A stretch of DNA of 64,000 nucleotides, taken from positions 469,892,573-469,956,572 of the forward strand of contig NC_081409.1 of assembly GCF_030272615.1 (NCBI RefSeq), given 5' to 3'. Shown piece after piece: positions 25,710 through 34,504 of this stretch; within the stretch, counting starts at the first letter, position 1, and the number at the start of each line of letters is the position of its first letter. The DNA is from Cryptomeria japonica. Its lineage: Eukaryota > Streptophyta > Pinopsida > Cupressales > Cupressaceae. Under the pieces are notes generated by a model. The model saw nothing but the letters and a program-made list of their open reading frames with translations. It was not told the DNA's origin and did no database searches. The position numbers and the translations under genes were made by a program.

Positions 25710-26280
25710 GTGTGGCTATATTTACTATAGAATGAATTCATTTAGAACTACGGAAAAGAAAAAAAAAGAGGCTTTCTACATATGCACCATCCAAAACAAT
25801 GGTTTTTTATCAGCTGTAGTCAAAAGAATATCCCTCATAGGAGCCCAAATATGAATCGGTAAATATAGCCTGGATAGTCCATGGATAAAATAAAATCAAT
25901 TCAATTGATGGAAAAAGAACCATAAAGATCAATTATTGAAAGTTCAGGCTGATACGATCAAATCTGCTCATGGGCCAAAAAAAGGATTCAATTTATGTAA
26001 TAGGGTTGATTTACTAGGCTATTGAATAGCGGTGTAGCATCGGATCCTAAAGACGTGAAGCACTTTCTTGGTAGGAAAGTATTCTTCAAAATTTCTATAC
26101 AGAACATAGATAGTTACCTCTTAAAAATATTTTTATCTGAATAATTTGAAGTAGATCTCTTTATTTCTAATACTTCATCTTTTTTAGGGTGGGAGAAAGG
26201 AGAAAACCTGATCATTTATCAAAAGTGAAGTTTGAAACTCATGTCATGGACCCATTCTATTTTTTTGGTTAACCTGAACG
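25710..26280 (+). pseudogene. ycf3: Partial ycf3 intron 2 (group II), 3' limit uncertain
   Basis: Begins GTGTGGCTATATTTAC, the GTGYG start of a group II intron at the correct exon position. Plastid-like text continues to about 26280, where it changes to sequence I cannot place. Exon 3 never appears, so the intron is truncated. Confidence 0.65.
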
Positions 26281-27620
26281 TATTTCTTCTATAAGTAGAG
26301 CTATGCAACTAATTGACGTTATGCCCTCAAAATTTGTCAAATTTATTGGCTTGTTGTCAAATTCCATCAAAATGACTATGCCTTGCAGATTCCACTTCTA
26401 GATTTTTTTCATTTTAATATACACATGCTTCTGTTTATTAAGCATGCATGATATGCGAATTACTTTCAATTTATGCCTTGAAGGCATGGGAATCATCAGT
26501 ATCTATTTTAAGTAAGTAATCATTACCCTAGGCAAAGAATAATGTATTAAATACTAATGTGAGCAAACAAGATGTCATTGACAATGAGAATTTCAAGTTT
26601 GGATTCATATGAACAAGTAAATATAAAAAAAAATGTGTTCAATCATTACGATCAAAATAGTGATATTAACATAGCCTTTGCAGGTACCAACACCCCTTTC
26701 TATTCTATGATAACCATTCCACTCTTTTTGGAATGGATATAAGAACCATGGTTGTGCTCCACTGAGGGAGCAAGGCATTTCTACTTTCTATACATGATAC
26801 ATGTTGTGAGCTGAAATGGGTGGTTGTGGGCTATATCTCTCTAAGTAGATGTATCAAGAGAATGAGAAGAACCATGGTTGTGTTCCACTAAGGGAGCAAG
26901 GCATTTCTACTTTCTATACATGATACATGCTATGAGCTGAAATGGGTGGCTATGGACTATATCTCTCTGAGTAGACGTATCAAGAGAATGCAGTGGCTGT
27001 GGCATTGTTGGTGCTATAGAAAGAAGAGTTGGGCTATGGTGCAACTCAAAAACATGTATGTTGTACCATCATTAAAAGTAAAGCTACGATGGGCATTTTC
27101 TACTCTACTGGGTAGTCAAAATTAACTCTTATATGCAAAACAAAGGAATAAATATAGTTTCTTAAGTGCTCACCTAGCCTGTCAAGCAAGACACCAATTT
27201 GGAGTGTGAGACATTCACATATGATCTAGGCTGTAAATTTCTACCAAAACGCATGACTACAGGAGCACACAGAAGTAAATGATCTTTAGTTCTGTGTCAA
27301 ACAATTTATAGCTAAGGAAAACTACATTTAAAGCCAGACACAGAACCATAGAAGGCCAAGGTGAATTAAAAACTCTTAGCTAATTAATAGGAAAAATAGG
27401 GGCCAACTTACCATCATCTAGATTCATTATAATCCTAAGACTTTCTAATCAATCACATTTCTGTCTTATTTATTTTTTTCCCTCTTTCTAGCTTTGATGG
27501 ATGAGGCACATAAATCTTATGATCTAAAGCCCTGTTTTTGCTTATTGAAATTTTTGTTATCTTAACTAACTTAGGATTGTTTTTGTGCACTATAGCTGCC
27601 ACATCGCACAATGAGTTCTA
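26281..27620. other. Filler of unknown origin between ycf3 and atpA, with a 126-bp duplication
   Basis: This stretch has no plastid gene I recognise, though in the known plastomes I recall ycf3 and atpA are not neighbours. It contains a direct duplication: 26741-26866 and 26867-26990, both from AAGAACCATGGTTGTG to CAAGAGAATG. The two copies differ almost only by C/T and G/A changes. It may be nuclear filler captured during end joining, a rearranged plastid spacer or mitochondrial DNA. Confidence 0.6.
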
Positions 27621-29067
27621 AGTAAACCTACACAATATATGATCTCACAAGGGATGGCATTGCTCATATTCATGGTCTGGATAAAGTAATGGCAGGGGAA
27701 TTAGTAGAATTTGTAGATGGTACAATAGGTATTGCCCTGTTGGAGCTGTATTAATGGGTGATGGCTTGATGATACAAGAGGGAAGCTCCGTAAGAGCAAC
27801 AGGAAAAATTGCTTAGATACCAGTAAGTGATGCTTATTTGGGTCGAGCTGTAAATGCGCTAGCTTGACCTATTGATGGTAAGGGGAAGATTTCATCTTCT
27901 GAATCTTGATTGATCGAATCTCCCGCCCCAGGTATTATTTCAAGACATTCTGTATATGAACCTCTTCAAATGGGTCTTATTGCTATTGATTCTATGATCC
28001 CTATAGGATGCGGTCAATGAGAATTGATTATTGGGGACAGGCAGACCGGTAAGACGGCAGTAGCTACAAATACGATTATAAATCAAAAAAATCAGAATGT
28101 AATATGTTCATGTCGCTATTGACCAAAACGCTTCTTCCATAGCTCAGGTAGTTAATACCTTCGAAGAACGTGGCATAATGGAGTATACCATTGTGGTAGC
28201 GGAAACTGCGGATTCTCCTGCTACATTACAATATCTTGCTCCTTATATAGGAGCAGCTTTAGCCGAATACTTTATGTATAAAGAACAACATACATTAATC
28301 ATTTATGATGATCTTTCCAAACAAGCACAAGCTTATCAACAAATGTCTCTTCTATTAAGAAGACCCCCTGGCCAGGAAGCTTATCCAGGAGATGTTTTCT
28401 ATTTACATTCTCATTTATTAGAAAGAGCAGCTAAATTAAATTCTCAGTTAGGTGGAGGGAGTTTGACTGCTTTACCAATAGTGGAGACTCAAGCTAGAGA
28501 TGTCTCAGCTTATATTCCAACTAATGTAATTTCCATTACCGACAGGCAAATCTTCTTATCAGCTGATCTATTCAATGCAGGAATTCAACCTACCATTAAT
28601 GTAGGTCTTTCCGTATCTAGAGTAGGATCCATAGCTCAGATGAAAGCTATGCAGCTCAGATGAAAGCTATGAAACAAGTAGCTAGAAAATTAAAATTAGA
28701 ATTAGCTCAACTTGCAAAGTTAGAAGCTTTTGCACAATTTGCTTCTGATCTTGATAAATCTACACAAGATCAATTGGCAAGAGGTCAACGATTACGTGAA
28801 TTGCTCAAACAATCTCAATCGGATCCTTTAACAGTGGAAGAACAAATAGCTATGATTTATACTGGAACGAATGGATATCTAGATGCATTAGGTATCGTAC
28901 AAGTTAAAAAATTTATCCTTAGGTTATGCGAGTATTTAGTAAAAAATAAACCCCAGTTTGGAGAAATTATACGTTCTACTAGGATATTGATGGAACAAGC
29001 AGAAGGCCTTTTAAAAGAAGTTATTCAAGAAAATATCCAACTTTTTCTTATGTTGGGAATAAGATAA
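27621..29067 (+). pseudogene. atpA: atpA pseudogene (ATP synthase CF1 alpha), N-terminus missing
   Basis: Encodes the nucleotide-binding alpha subunit of plastid ATP synthase. From [20 protein letters not shown] (27640) to the TAA at 29065 it follows the alpha subunit, including [12 protein letters not shown] (Walker A, about 28035), [18 protein letters not shown], the DELSD-region equivalent [13 protein letters not shown] and [14 protein letters not shown]. About 25-30 N-terminal codons are missing. Damage: a deletion after GIAL (about 27745), stops at IA*IP (27815), LA*PID (27866), ES*LIE (27907), GQ*ELI (28017), a frameshift near 28110, and a 17-bp duplication (GCTCAGATGAAAGCTAT, about 28634-28665) that shifts frame. 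The C-terminal half is long and open (28178-28663, 28660-29067). Confidence 0.95.
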
Positions 29068-29115
29068 AAGAGTTTAATAATCATTTTGCAACATTTACAA
29101 AGCATAATGCATTAT

Positions 29116-29187
29116 TACATCCAATAGGATTTGAACCTATAATTAAGGTTTAGAAGACCTCTGTCCTATCCATTAGATGATGGATGC
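29116..29187 (-). tRNA. trnR-UCU: trnR-UCU, plastid-derived, decayed
   Basis: Minus strand: GCATCCATCATCTAATGG...CTTCTAA...ATTGGATGTA, 72 nt. The anticodon TCT is at 29152-29154 (minus). The acceptor stem reads GCATCCA with TGGATGT; plastid copies normally have GCGTCCA and TGGACGC, so the CpG sites have become CA and TG. As nuclear DNA it is not expected to be functional. Confidence 0.93.
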
Positions 29188-29363
29188 TCTATTTTCATTA
29201 TTCCTTGAAATACTTTATCGGGAACAAAAAAGTATGATTTTTTCTCCATCCACAACCAGATTCGGGAAAGAAAGAGAAATAATAGATATGTAACATGGGC
29301 ATAAAAGATTCATGTGAATGAGAGAGAATTTGACATGAAAATTTTGAAAAAGGAATATAAATG
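29188..29363. other. Plastid spacer between trnR and trnG
   Basis: AT-rich spacer, no gene seen. Confidence 0.7.
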
Positions 29364-29411
29364 AGCGGGTAGTGGGAATCGAACCCGCATCGTTAGCTTA
29401 GAAGGCTAGGG
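29364..29411 (-). tRNA. trnG-UCC: trnG-UCC exon 2, anticodon changed
   Basis: Minus strand CCCTAGCCTTCTAAGC then AACGATGCGGGTTCGATTCC to ACCCGCT, 48 nt, the 3' exon of the intron-containing glycine tRNA. The anticodon is TCT (minus of 29400-29402) where TCC is expected, and the T-arm/acceptor side carries CCCACT for CCCGCT. Confidence 0.93.
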
Positions 29412-30198
29412 GTTATAGTCGATGTTGATTAATGCCTCTAATTCAGAATTGAACACAAAAATTTCATTTCATTCAGCTCCTCCATGGGAGAGAGATAGAA
29501 TGGGAGGTCTAATAAAAAATGATTATTCACATAATAATAAATATTTGTGAATAAAAAAATAAAAAAAATTCAAAAATAGTTTTGCTCTGCTCCATAACAT
29601 CTATGTTAGTTTATTTGTAGTTCTTTCTTTCCTCTTAATTTCAAGTGAACAACCTTAAATATAGAATACCTATTCACTTTATAGATGATCCCTATAGAAA
29701 GATAAGATTGAAAAATCTTAATATTGGGCTAAAAAATTCATCTAATTACTTTGTTCCCTATTTCTACTGATTGCGATCCTAGAGGAAATCAAATTCCACT
29801 GAGCTCAAACAAAATCACGATGACTCAAGTAAACCAAAGTCATTGTTATCTAGCTATTTGGCTCCAACTTTTGCTATTCTAGCAGCTGAACATTTAGTTA
29901 TGATGAAAAATAATCTTTTGATATCCATGGACCTTTAATTGATCTGATTAGATAGATCGGTCTAATCCTTGAAAACATTCTACATTCTATTTCGCCATCT
30001 TGGATGGAATGGAAAATAGGGTTTTTTTATCATTCCAAATCCAAATTACGAGAATGTGCACAATTCCTTTCATAAACCAGGGTTTTCATAGGAGAGGTTT
30101 GGAACCTATATAGAAATATAGCTTTTTTTTTTCAAAATATAGACGAGAGTTGAAAGATCCTTCAACTATGTTGAATATTATGATAGAACGAATCACAC
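29412..30198 (-). other. trnG-UCC: trnG-UCC group II intron, decayed
   Basis: The intron lies between the two exons; on the minus strand it starts GTGTGATTCG (below 30198) and ends CTATAAC (29412). Length about 787 bp, in the usual range for this intron. Confidence 0.88.
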
Positions 30199-30221
30199 TT
30201 TTACCACTAAACTATACCCGC
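30199..30221 (-). tRNA. trnG-UCC: trnG-UCC exon 1
   Basis: Minus strand GCGGGTATAGTTTAGTGG then TAAAA, 23 nt, followed by the GTGTG intron start. It pairs with exon 2 at 29364-29411. Confidence 0.95.
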
Positions 30222-30758
30222 CACAATTTCATTGTATCATACAAATCGATCTTTTGTCCAATAGGGAAAAAATGAATTTTTAGATTCTAATAAGAATTAA
30301 TGCAAGTTCCTATCATCATATTTCCCTATTCCTGAATAATTCAATAGGAGATGGTTCCTTTTAAATCCACCCCTTACCTTATTGTTTTTACTCTTGCAAA
30401 AACAATCCTTTATGGATATTCATAAATAATACCCTATTACTTAAGTAATATTTTTTTTAGTAACCACTCTATAATAGCTATTAGAATTATTAACACATTC
30501 CTTAGAATGGTTCAAATGATTTTGTCATAGTTTTTCTTTATGAATAGAAAATGAAAATTATGATCATTTTCATAAAAATTATCCACTCCTAGTCTTTGAA
30601 ATCTCTTTTTTACCCTTCCAATATGATCTATCCATTTTCAATCTAGAACATTTCATCCAGATTATAGCTTGAAACAACCAAAATCATTAAAATAAATAAC
30701 TAGAAGTGCTTATCTATTATCTTATATAATAAAAAGTGATTGGAGAGGAAATAAAAAA
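30222..30758. other. Plastid spacer between trnG and psaM; ycf12 not found
   Basis: In gymnosperm plastomes the small gene ycf12 (psb30) is expected between trnG and psaM. I searched this stretch by eye on both strands and could not recognise it; it may be lost, deleted or too decayed. Confidence 0.5.
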
Positions 30759-30853
30759 ATGATATCACTAGGTCAAATTTTGATATCCCTTTTACTACTT
30801 TTATAGTATTATTTTTAGCTCTCAGATTAGCTAGAGCACTGTATGCTTCATAA
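30759..30853 (+). pseudogene. psaM: psaM pseudogene (photosystem I subunit XII)
   Basis: A small single-helix photosystem I protein. The start reads MISLGQILISLLLLL and, one base out of frame, the end reads LALRLARALYAS then TAA. The total of 95 nt is one base short of 32 codons, so a 1-bp deletion near 30805 breaks it. Position and strand next to trnS-GCU fit the gymnosperm order. Confidence 0.87.
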
Positions 30854-31020
30854 TTTGGTTAATTATTCTTATCTAGGGAAGATAATGGCCTGGCCAAATA
30901 CTGGCCGGGCTAGAGAAAGCGGAAAATCATTTGGAATGGAATAAAGAAAAAAAATCGGATTCTCACAAATCTTGGTCTTTATTTAGTGAAATGCTATATT
31001 CATTTTAGATCTCCCATCTA

Positions 31021-31108
31021 GGAGAGATGGCTGAGCGGACTAAAGCGGTGGATTGCTAATCCATTGTACAAACTATTTGTACCGAGGCTTCGAATCCCTC
31101 TCTCTTCG
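31021..31108 (+). tRNA. trnS-GCU: trnS-GCU, plastid-derived, decayed
   Basis: GGAGAGATGGCTGAGCGG to CCCTCTCTCTTCG, 88 nt with a long variable arm, anticodon GCT at 31055-31057. The variable arm reads TACAAA with TTTGTA, where plastid copies have TACGA- and TTCGTA: CpG replaced by CA on one side and TG on the other. Confidence 0.95.
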
Positions 31109-31188
31109 TTTAGTCACTTAAGATGACTACTCAAAACCTATAGAAATAGGCCCTTTTACAAAATCTACTTTCTAATCTTTTTTCATCA

Positions 31189-31299
31189 CTATTCTTTATG
31201 CCCAAGATTTCATCTTGGATCGTTTGATAGGAATCCAAAGATAAATAGAGAAATAAAAAATATCACTACTATGTAAACGAATAGTGTAAGAGTAAGCAT
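31189..31299 (-). pseudogene. psbI: psbI pseudogene (photosystem II protein I)
   Basis: Minus strand, 36 codons plus stop, the normal length: starts [19 protein letters not shown], continues [10 protein letters not shown], then an internal TGA, then NLGHKE and TAG. The single in-frame stop is the only obvious lesion. The protein is a one-helix subunit at the photosystem II core. Confidence 0.93.
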
Positions 31300-31907
31300 C
31301 ATGTAATCTCTGGGATTCTTATTAGAAAACGGAATAGATCATCAATTTTTGTATCATATACTTATTAGCCGAGCAAAGAAAAAAAGCAGAAACAGAATTG
31401 AATCTATTCTATTTCTCTTTTCTTCTTTGCTTGGAATTGAACAGGATAAATAGGAACTCAAGTACCAATTAAACTATCCTAAACTTTTTTAGGATTATCA
31501 CAATTAATAAATTTATCTATCATCTTTTCAAACAAAAAATAGAAATAAGTATATAAATTGTCTAAAATAGAAGAAAATTTGGAATACATAGATAAATTCT
31601 CATCCTTACTCGTTCTTTAAATAAATATCAAAGATATGCGCCTCTATTAATAAAATAACATATTCTAATCAATACCTAATAACCCAAATTCCAACTGTGA
31701 TGCAGTTGATATTGACTAATCCGAGGTATTTTGATTTGTTGAGAACAATTGATGTATCACAAAATAAACATTAGAACAAGGAAAAATAGTTTTACACCAA
31801 TTTGGTTAATGAAAATTATCCAATAGAAATAGTTAGAATGTAACTATTGAAACAATAAAATAGTTTCTGTATCAAGTGAATACAAAAAACTTTTTTTAAG
31901 ATTTTCA
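31300..31907. other. Plastid spacer between psbI and psbK
   Basis: AT-rich, no gene recognised. Confidence 0.7.
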
Positions 31908-32093
31908 TTATCGAAAACTTATGGTAGCTTGCCAAGCAAAGGCTAATAAAAAAAAGAATAGAGGGATAATTGGCATTACATTAACAATTGGATCAAAAAT
32001 CGCATAAGCTTCAGGCAATTTGGCAAAAAAGAGATTATTCAAATGAAAAGCAGCATCGTCTAGACAAATATGGAGGTTGAGGATAACTGGCAT
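31908..32093 (-). CDS. psbK: psbK, plastid-derived, open reading frame intact
   Basis: Minus strand, 61 codons plus stop from ATG 32093, the normal length of the photosystem II protein K precursor. The mature part contains [21 protein letters not shown] then [19 protein letters not shown], matching the family over its length. The frame also extends upstream to 32150, but the start at [11 protein letters not shown] gives the usual length. It is flanked by psbI and trnQ as in plastomes. With bacterial-type signals and no nuclear targeting sequence visible it is unlikely to be expressed from the nucleus; being short, it may have escaped damage by chance. Confidence 0.92.
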   Translation of the reverse strand: MPVILNLHICLDDAAFHLNNLFFAKLPEAYAIFDPIVNVMPIIPLFFFLLAFAWQATISFR

Positions 32094-32407
32094 TTTGATT
32101 CTCCGATGAATAAAAATGATGTAAAGATCCAAAAGTATTTGGCCAATCAATCGAATTTCTTCAACAAGATTAGACTTTTAGTCTTCGAGTTGGAAGGGAT
32201 AATTTCTTCATAGAATATTTTAACCATTCTGATATAGAATGACCAATGAATGTATATTCTTGTTTCTTTTTAGGTTCCCCTATAAATATAGATCTGAAGA
32301 AATGATCCCTCCAGTTTTTCTATGCATAATTGCATAGCACTAGATAAGAATGAATTAAAATGAAACATTGTATCAATTGATATTAATTTATTAAAATAAA
32401 GCAACAA

Positions 32408-32480
32408 TGGGGTGTGGCCAAGCAATAAGGCAGTAGGTTTTGGTCCTGTTATTCCGAAGGTTCGAATCCTTCTGTCCCAG
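32408..32480 (+). tRNA. trnQ-UUG: trnQ-UUG, plastid-derived, decayed
   Basis: TGGGGTGTGGCCAAGCAATA to TTCTGTCCCAG; anticodon TTG at 32440-32442 in the loop TTTTGGT. Several stem positions differ from plastid copies (AGCAATAAGG for AGCGGTAAGG, AGTAGG for AACGGG), mostly C to T and G to A changes. Confidence 0.95.
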
Positions 32481-32666
32481 GTGGAACAGTATTATTGAAA
32501 AAAGAAATAAGAAGAAAAAAAATTCTTTTATGATTTCTCATCCTTTCATAGACTATACTTATAGAACAAAAATATGATTTCAATAAGATCTAAATATAGA
32601 AAGGGATATTTTTGTGATGTACGATGGGAATACAGATCAAATTGAGATAGAGATAAAGTCTAATTT

Positions 32667-34198
32667 ATGAAATTAGCCTATTGGATGTACGTTGGTCCTG
32701 CTCATATTGGAACCCTATGAGTAGCTAGTTCTTTCAAAAATGTGCATGCCATTATGCATGCTCCTCTAGGAGATGATTATTTTAATGTAATGTGTTCTAT
32801 GTTAGAACGCAAAAGAGATTTTACTGTTGCAACTGCTAGCATAGTAGATCGTCACATACTAGCATGTGGATCTCAAGAAAGAGTTGTGGATAATATTCTC
32901 TGGAAAGATAAAGAGGAACATCCTGATCTTATCATATTGACACCTACATGTACCTCTAGTATTTTGCAAGAATATTTACAGAACTTTGTGAATAGAGAAT
33001 CCATAATTTCTGATTCCAATGTAATTTTTGCAGATGTTGATCATTATCAAGTAAATGAAATTCAAGCAGTGGATAGAACTTTGGAACAGGTGGTTCAATA
33101 TTATTTAGATAGATGTCATAGACAAGAAAAATGGGATCAATTTCTAACCGATGCACCTTATGTCAATATAATTAGAATTTTTACATTGGGTTTTCATAAT
33201 CAACACGATTGTCGTGAGTTAAGACGTTTATTATGAGACTTGGACATCCAAATTAATCAAATAATTCCTGAAGGAGAATTTGTAGAAGAGCTTAAGAATT
33301 TACCAAAATCTTGGTTCAATTTAATTCCTTATCGTGAAGTGGTCTTGATGACAGCAATGTATTTAAATAAAGAATATGGTATGCCTTACATATCTACAGC
33401 TCCCATGGGAGCTGTAGATATGGCAGAGTGGATCCGCCAGATTAAAAAAAATGTGAATACCTTGGTTCTTAGTTCATCAAGTAAAGGAGTGGATTATGAA
33501 CCTTATATCAATGGACAGACTCAATTTGTTTCCCAAGCTGCTTGGTTTTCAAGATCTATTGATTGTCAGAATTTGACGAGCAAAGAAATAGTCATTTTGG
33601 TGATACAACGCACGTTGCTTCAATCACTAAGATACTTGTTTGAGAAATGGGGATTCGTGTGAATACTTATTGCAAACATGATGCAGAATGGTTCAAAGAG
33701 AAAATTCAAGGTTTCTACGATGAAATAGTGATCACAGATGATCATTCTGAGGTACGAGATATGATCGCTCACATGGAACCATCTGCAATATTTGGTACTC
33801 AAATGGAACATCATATTGGTAAATGTCTTGATATTCCTTGTGGAGTTATTTATGCACCAGTTCATATACAAAACTTTCCCTTGGGATACCAATCCTTTCT
33901 AGGTTATGAAGGTACTAATCAAATAGCTGATCTAGTTTATAACTCATTTGCTCTGGGTATGGAGGACCATCTTCTAGATATTTTTGGTGGTCATGATACT
34001 AAAGAAATAATATCCAAATAATTGTCTACGGATATAGGCCTAATTTGGAATCCTGAAAGTCGACTAGAATTAAGTAAAATTCCTCATTTTTCCAGAGAAA
34101 AGGTAGAAAGAAATACTGAGAAATTTGCATGACAAAAGGGGATTGAAACCATTATTGTCGAAGTAATGTACGTAGCTAAAGAGGCGTTGAATACCTAG
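32667..34198 (+). pseudogene. chlB: chlB pseudogene, full length with four lesions
   Basis: ChlB is one subunit of the light-independent protochlorophyllide reductase, which lets gymnosperms make chlorophyll in the dark. The copy runs from ATG (MKLAYWMYVGPAHIG) to TAG over 1532 nt, one base short of 510 codons plus stop. Recognisable parts: [86 protein letters not shown] and EVMYVAKEALNT. Lesions: TGA at 32718 (in TL-VAS), TGA at 33234 (before DLDIQI), a 1-bp deletion near 33597, and TAA at 34019. The gene is absent from flowering-plant plastids, so it is the main clue to the organism. Confidence 0.96.
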
Positions 34199-34311
34199 CT
34201 CACTAGAGAAATGAATAGATACATATATATATTCAAAATGTATTATAGAAATTGAGTTAATGACTATTAATAATTACATATCCATTTTGTATCAGATCAG
34301 AGATCTATCTT

Positions 34312-34351
34312 ATCATAAAAATTAGCCTAAAAGCATGTGGTAGAAAGCAAC
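34312..34351 (+). pseudogene. rps16: rps16 exon 1 remnant
   Basis: Forty bases whose translation reads xxKISLKACGRKQ and then a split arginine codon; the exon-1 product of plastid rps16 is close to this around KRCGRKQR. It is followed by GTGAAACTTGAATGAC, which fits the GTGCGACTTGAAGGAC start of the rps16 group II intron. The start codon is ATC instead of ATG. Order trnQ-chlB-rps16 is plausible for a gymnosperm plastome. Confidence 0.72.
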
Positions 34352-34504
34352 GTGAAACTTGAATGACATGATTAGTTCTATAGATTATGGCATCCGCTAT
34401 TTTGACTCGAAGATGCTCTTAGCTCAACATTTATCTCCTTAAAAAGATATGTTTAATAGACCAGGTATCAATTTCTTTTTTTTTTCAATTAGGGGCAGAA
34501 TCTA
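34352..34504 (+). other. Start of rps16 intron, then junction to ycf2
   Basis: GATGCTCTTAGCTCAACAT (34411-34429) is typical of the first domain of this intron. Within the next 80 bases the sequence changes to the front of the ycf2 fragment. rps16 and ycf2 are far apart in standard plastomes, so this is either a rearranged plastome or a second join within the insertion. Confidence 0.55.

Noticed and set aside
30222-30758. ycf12 (psb30)
   Set aside because: Expected here by gene order, but no stretch on either strand resembled the short protein.
32667-34198. Functional nuclear chlB
   Set aside because: Three stops and a frameshift in an otherwise full-length copy, no transit peptide, and embedded in a plastid block.
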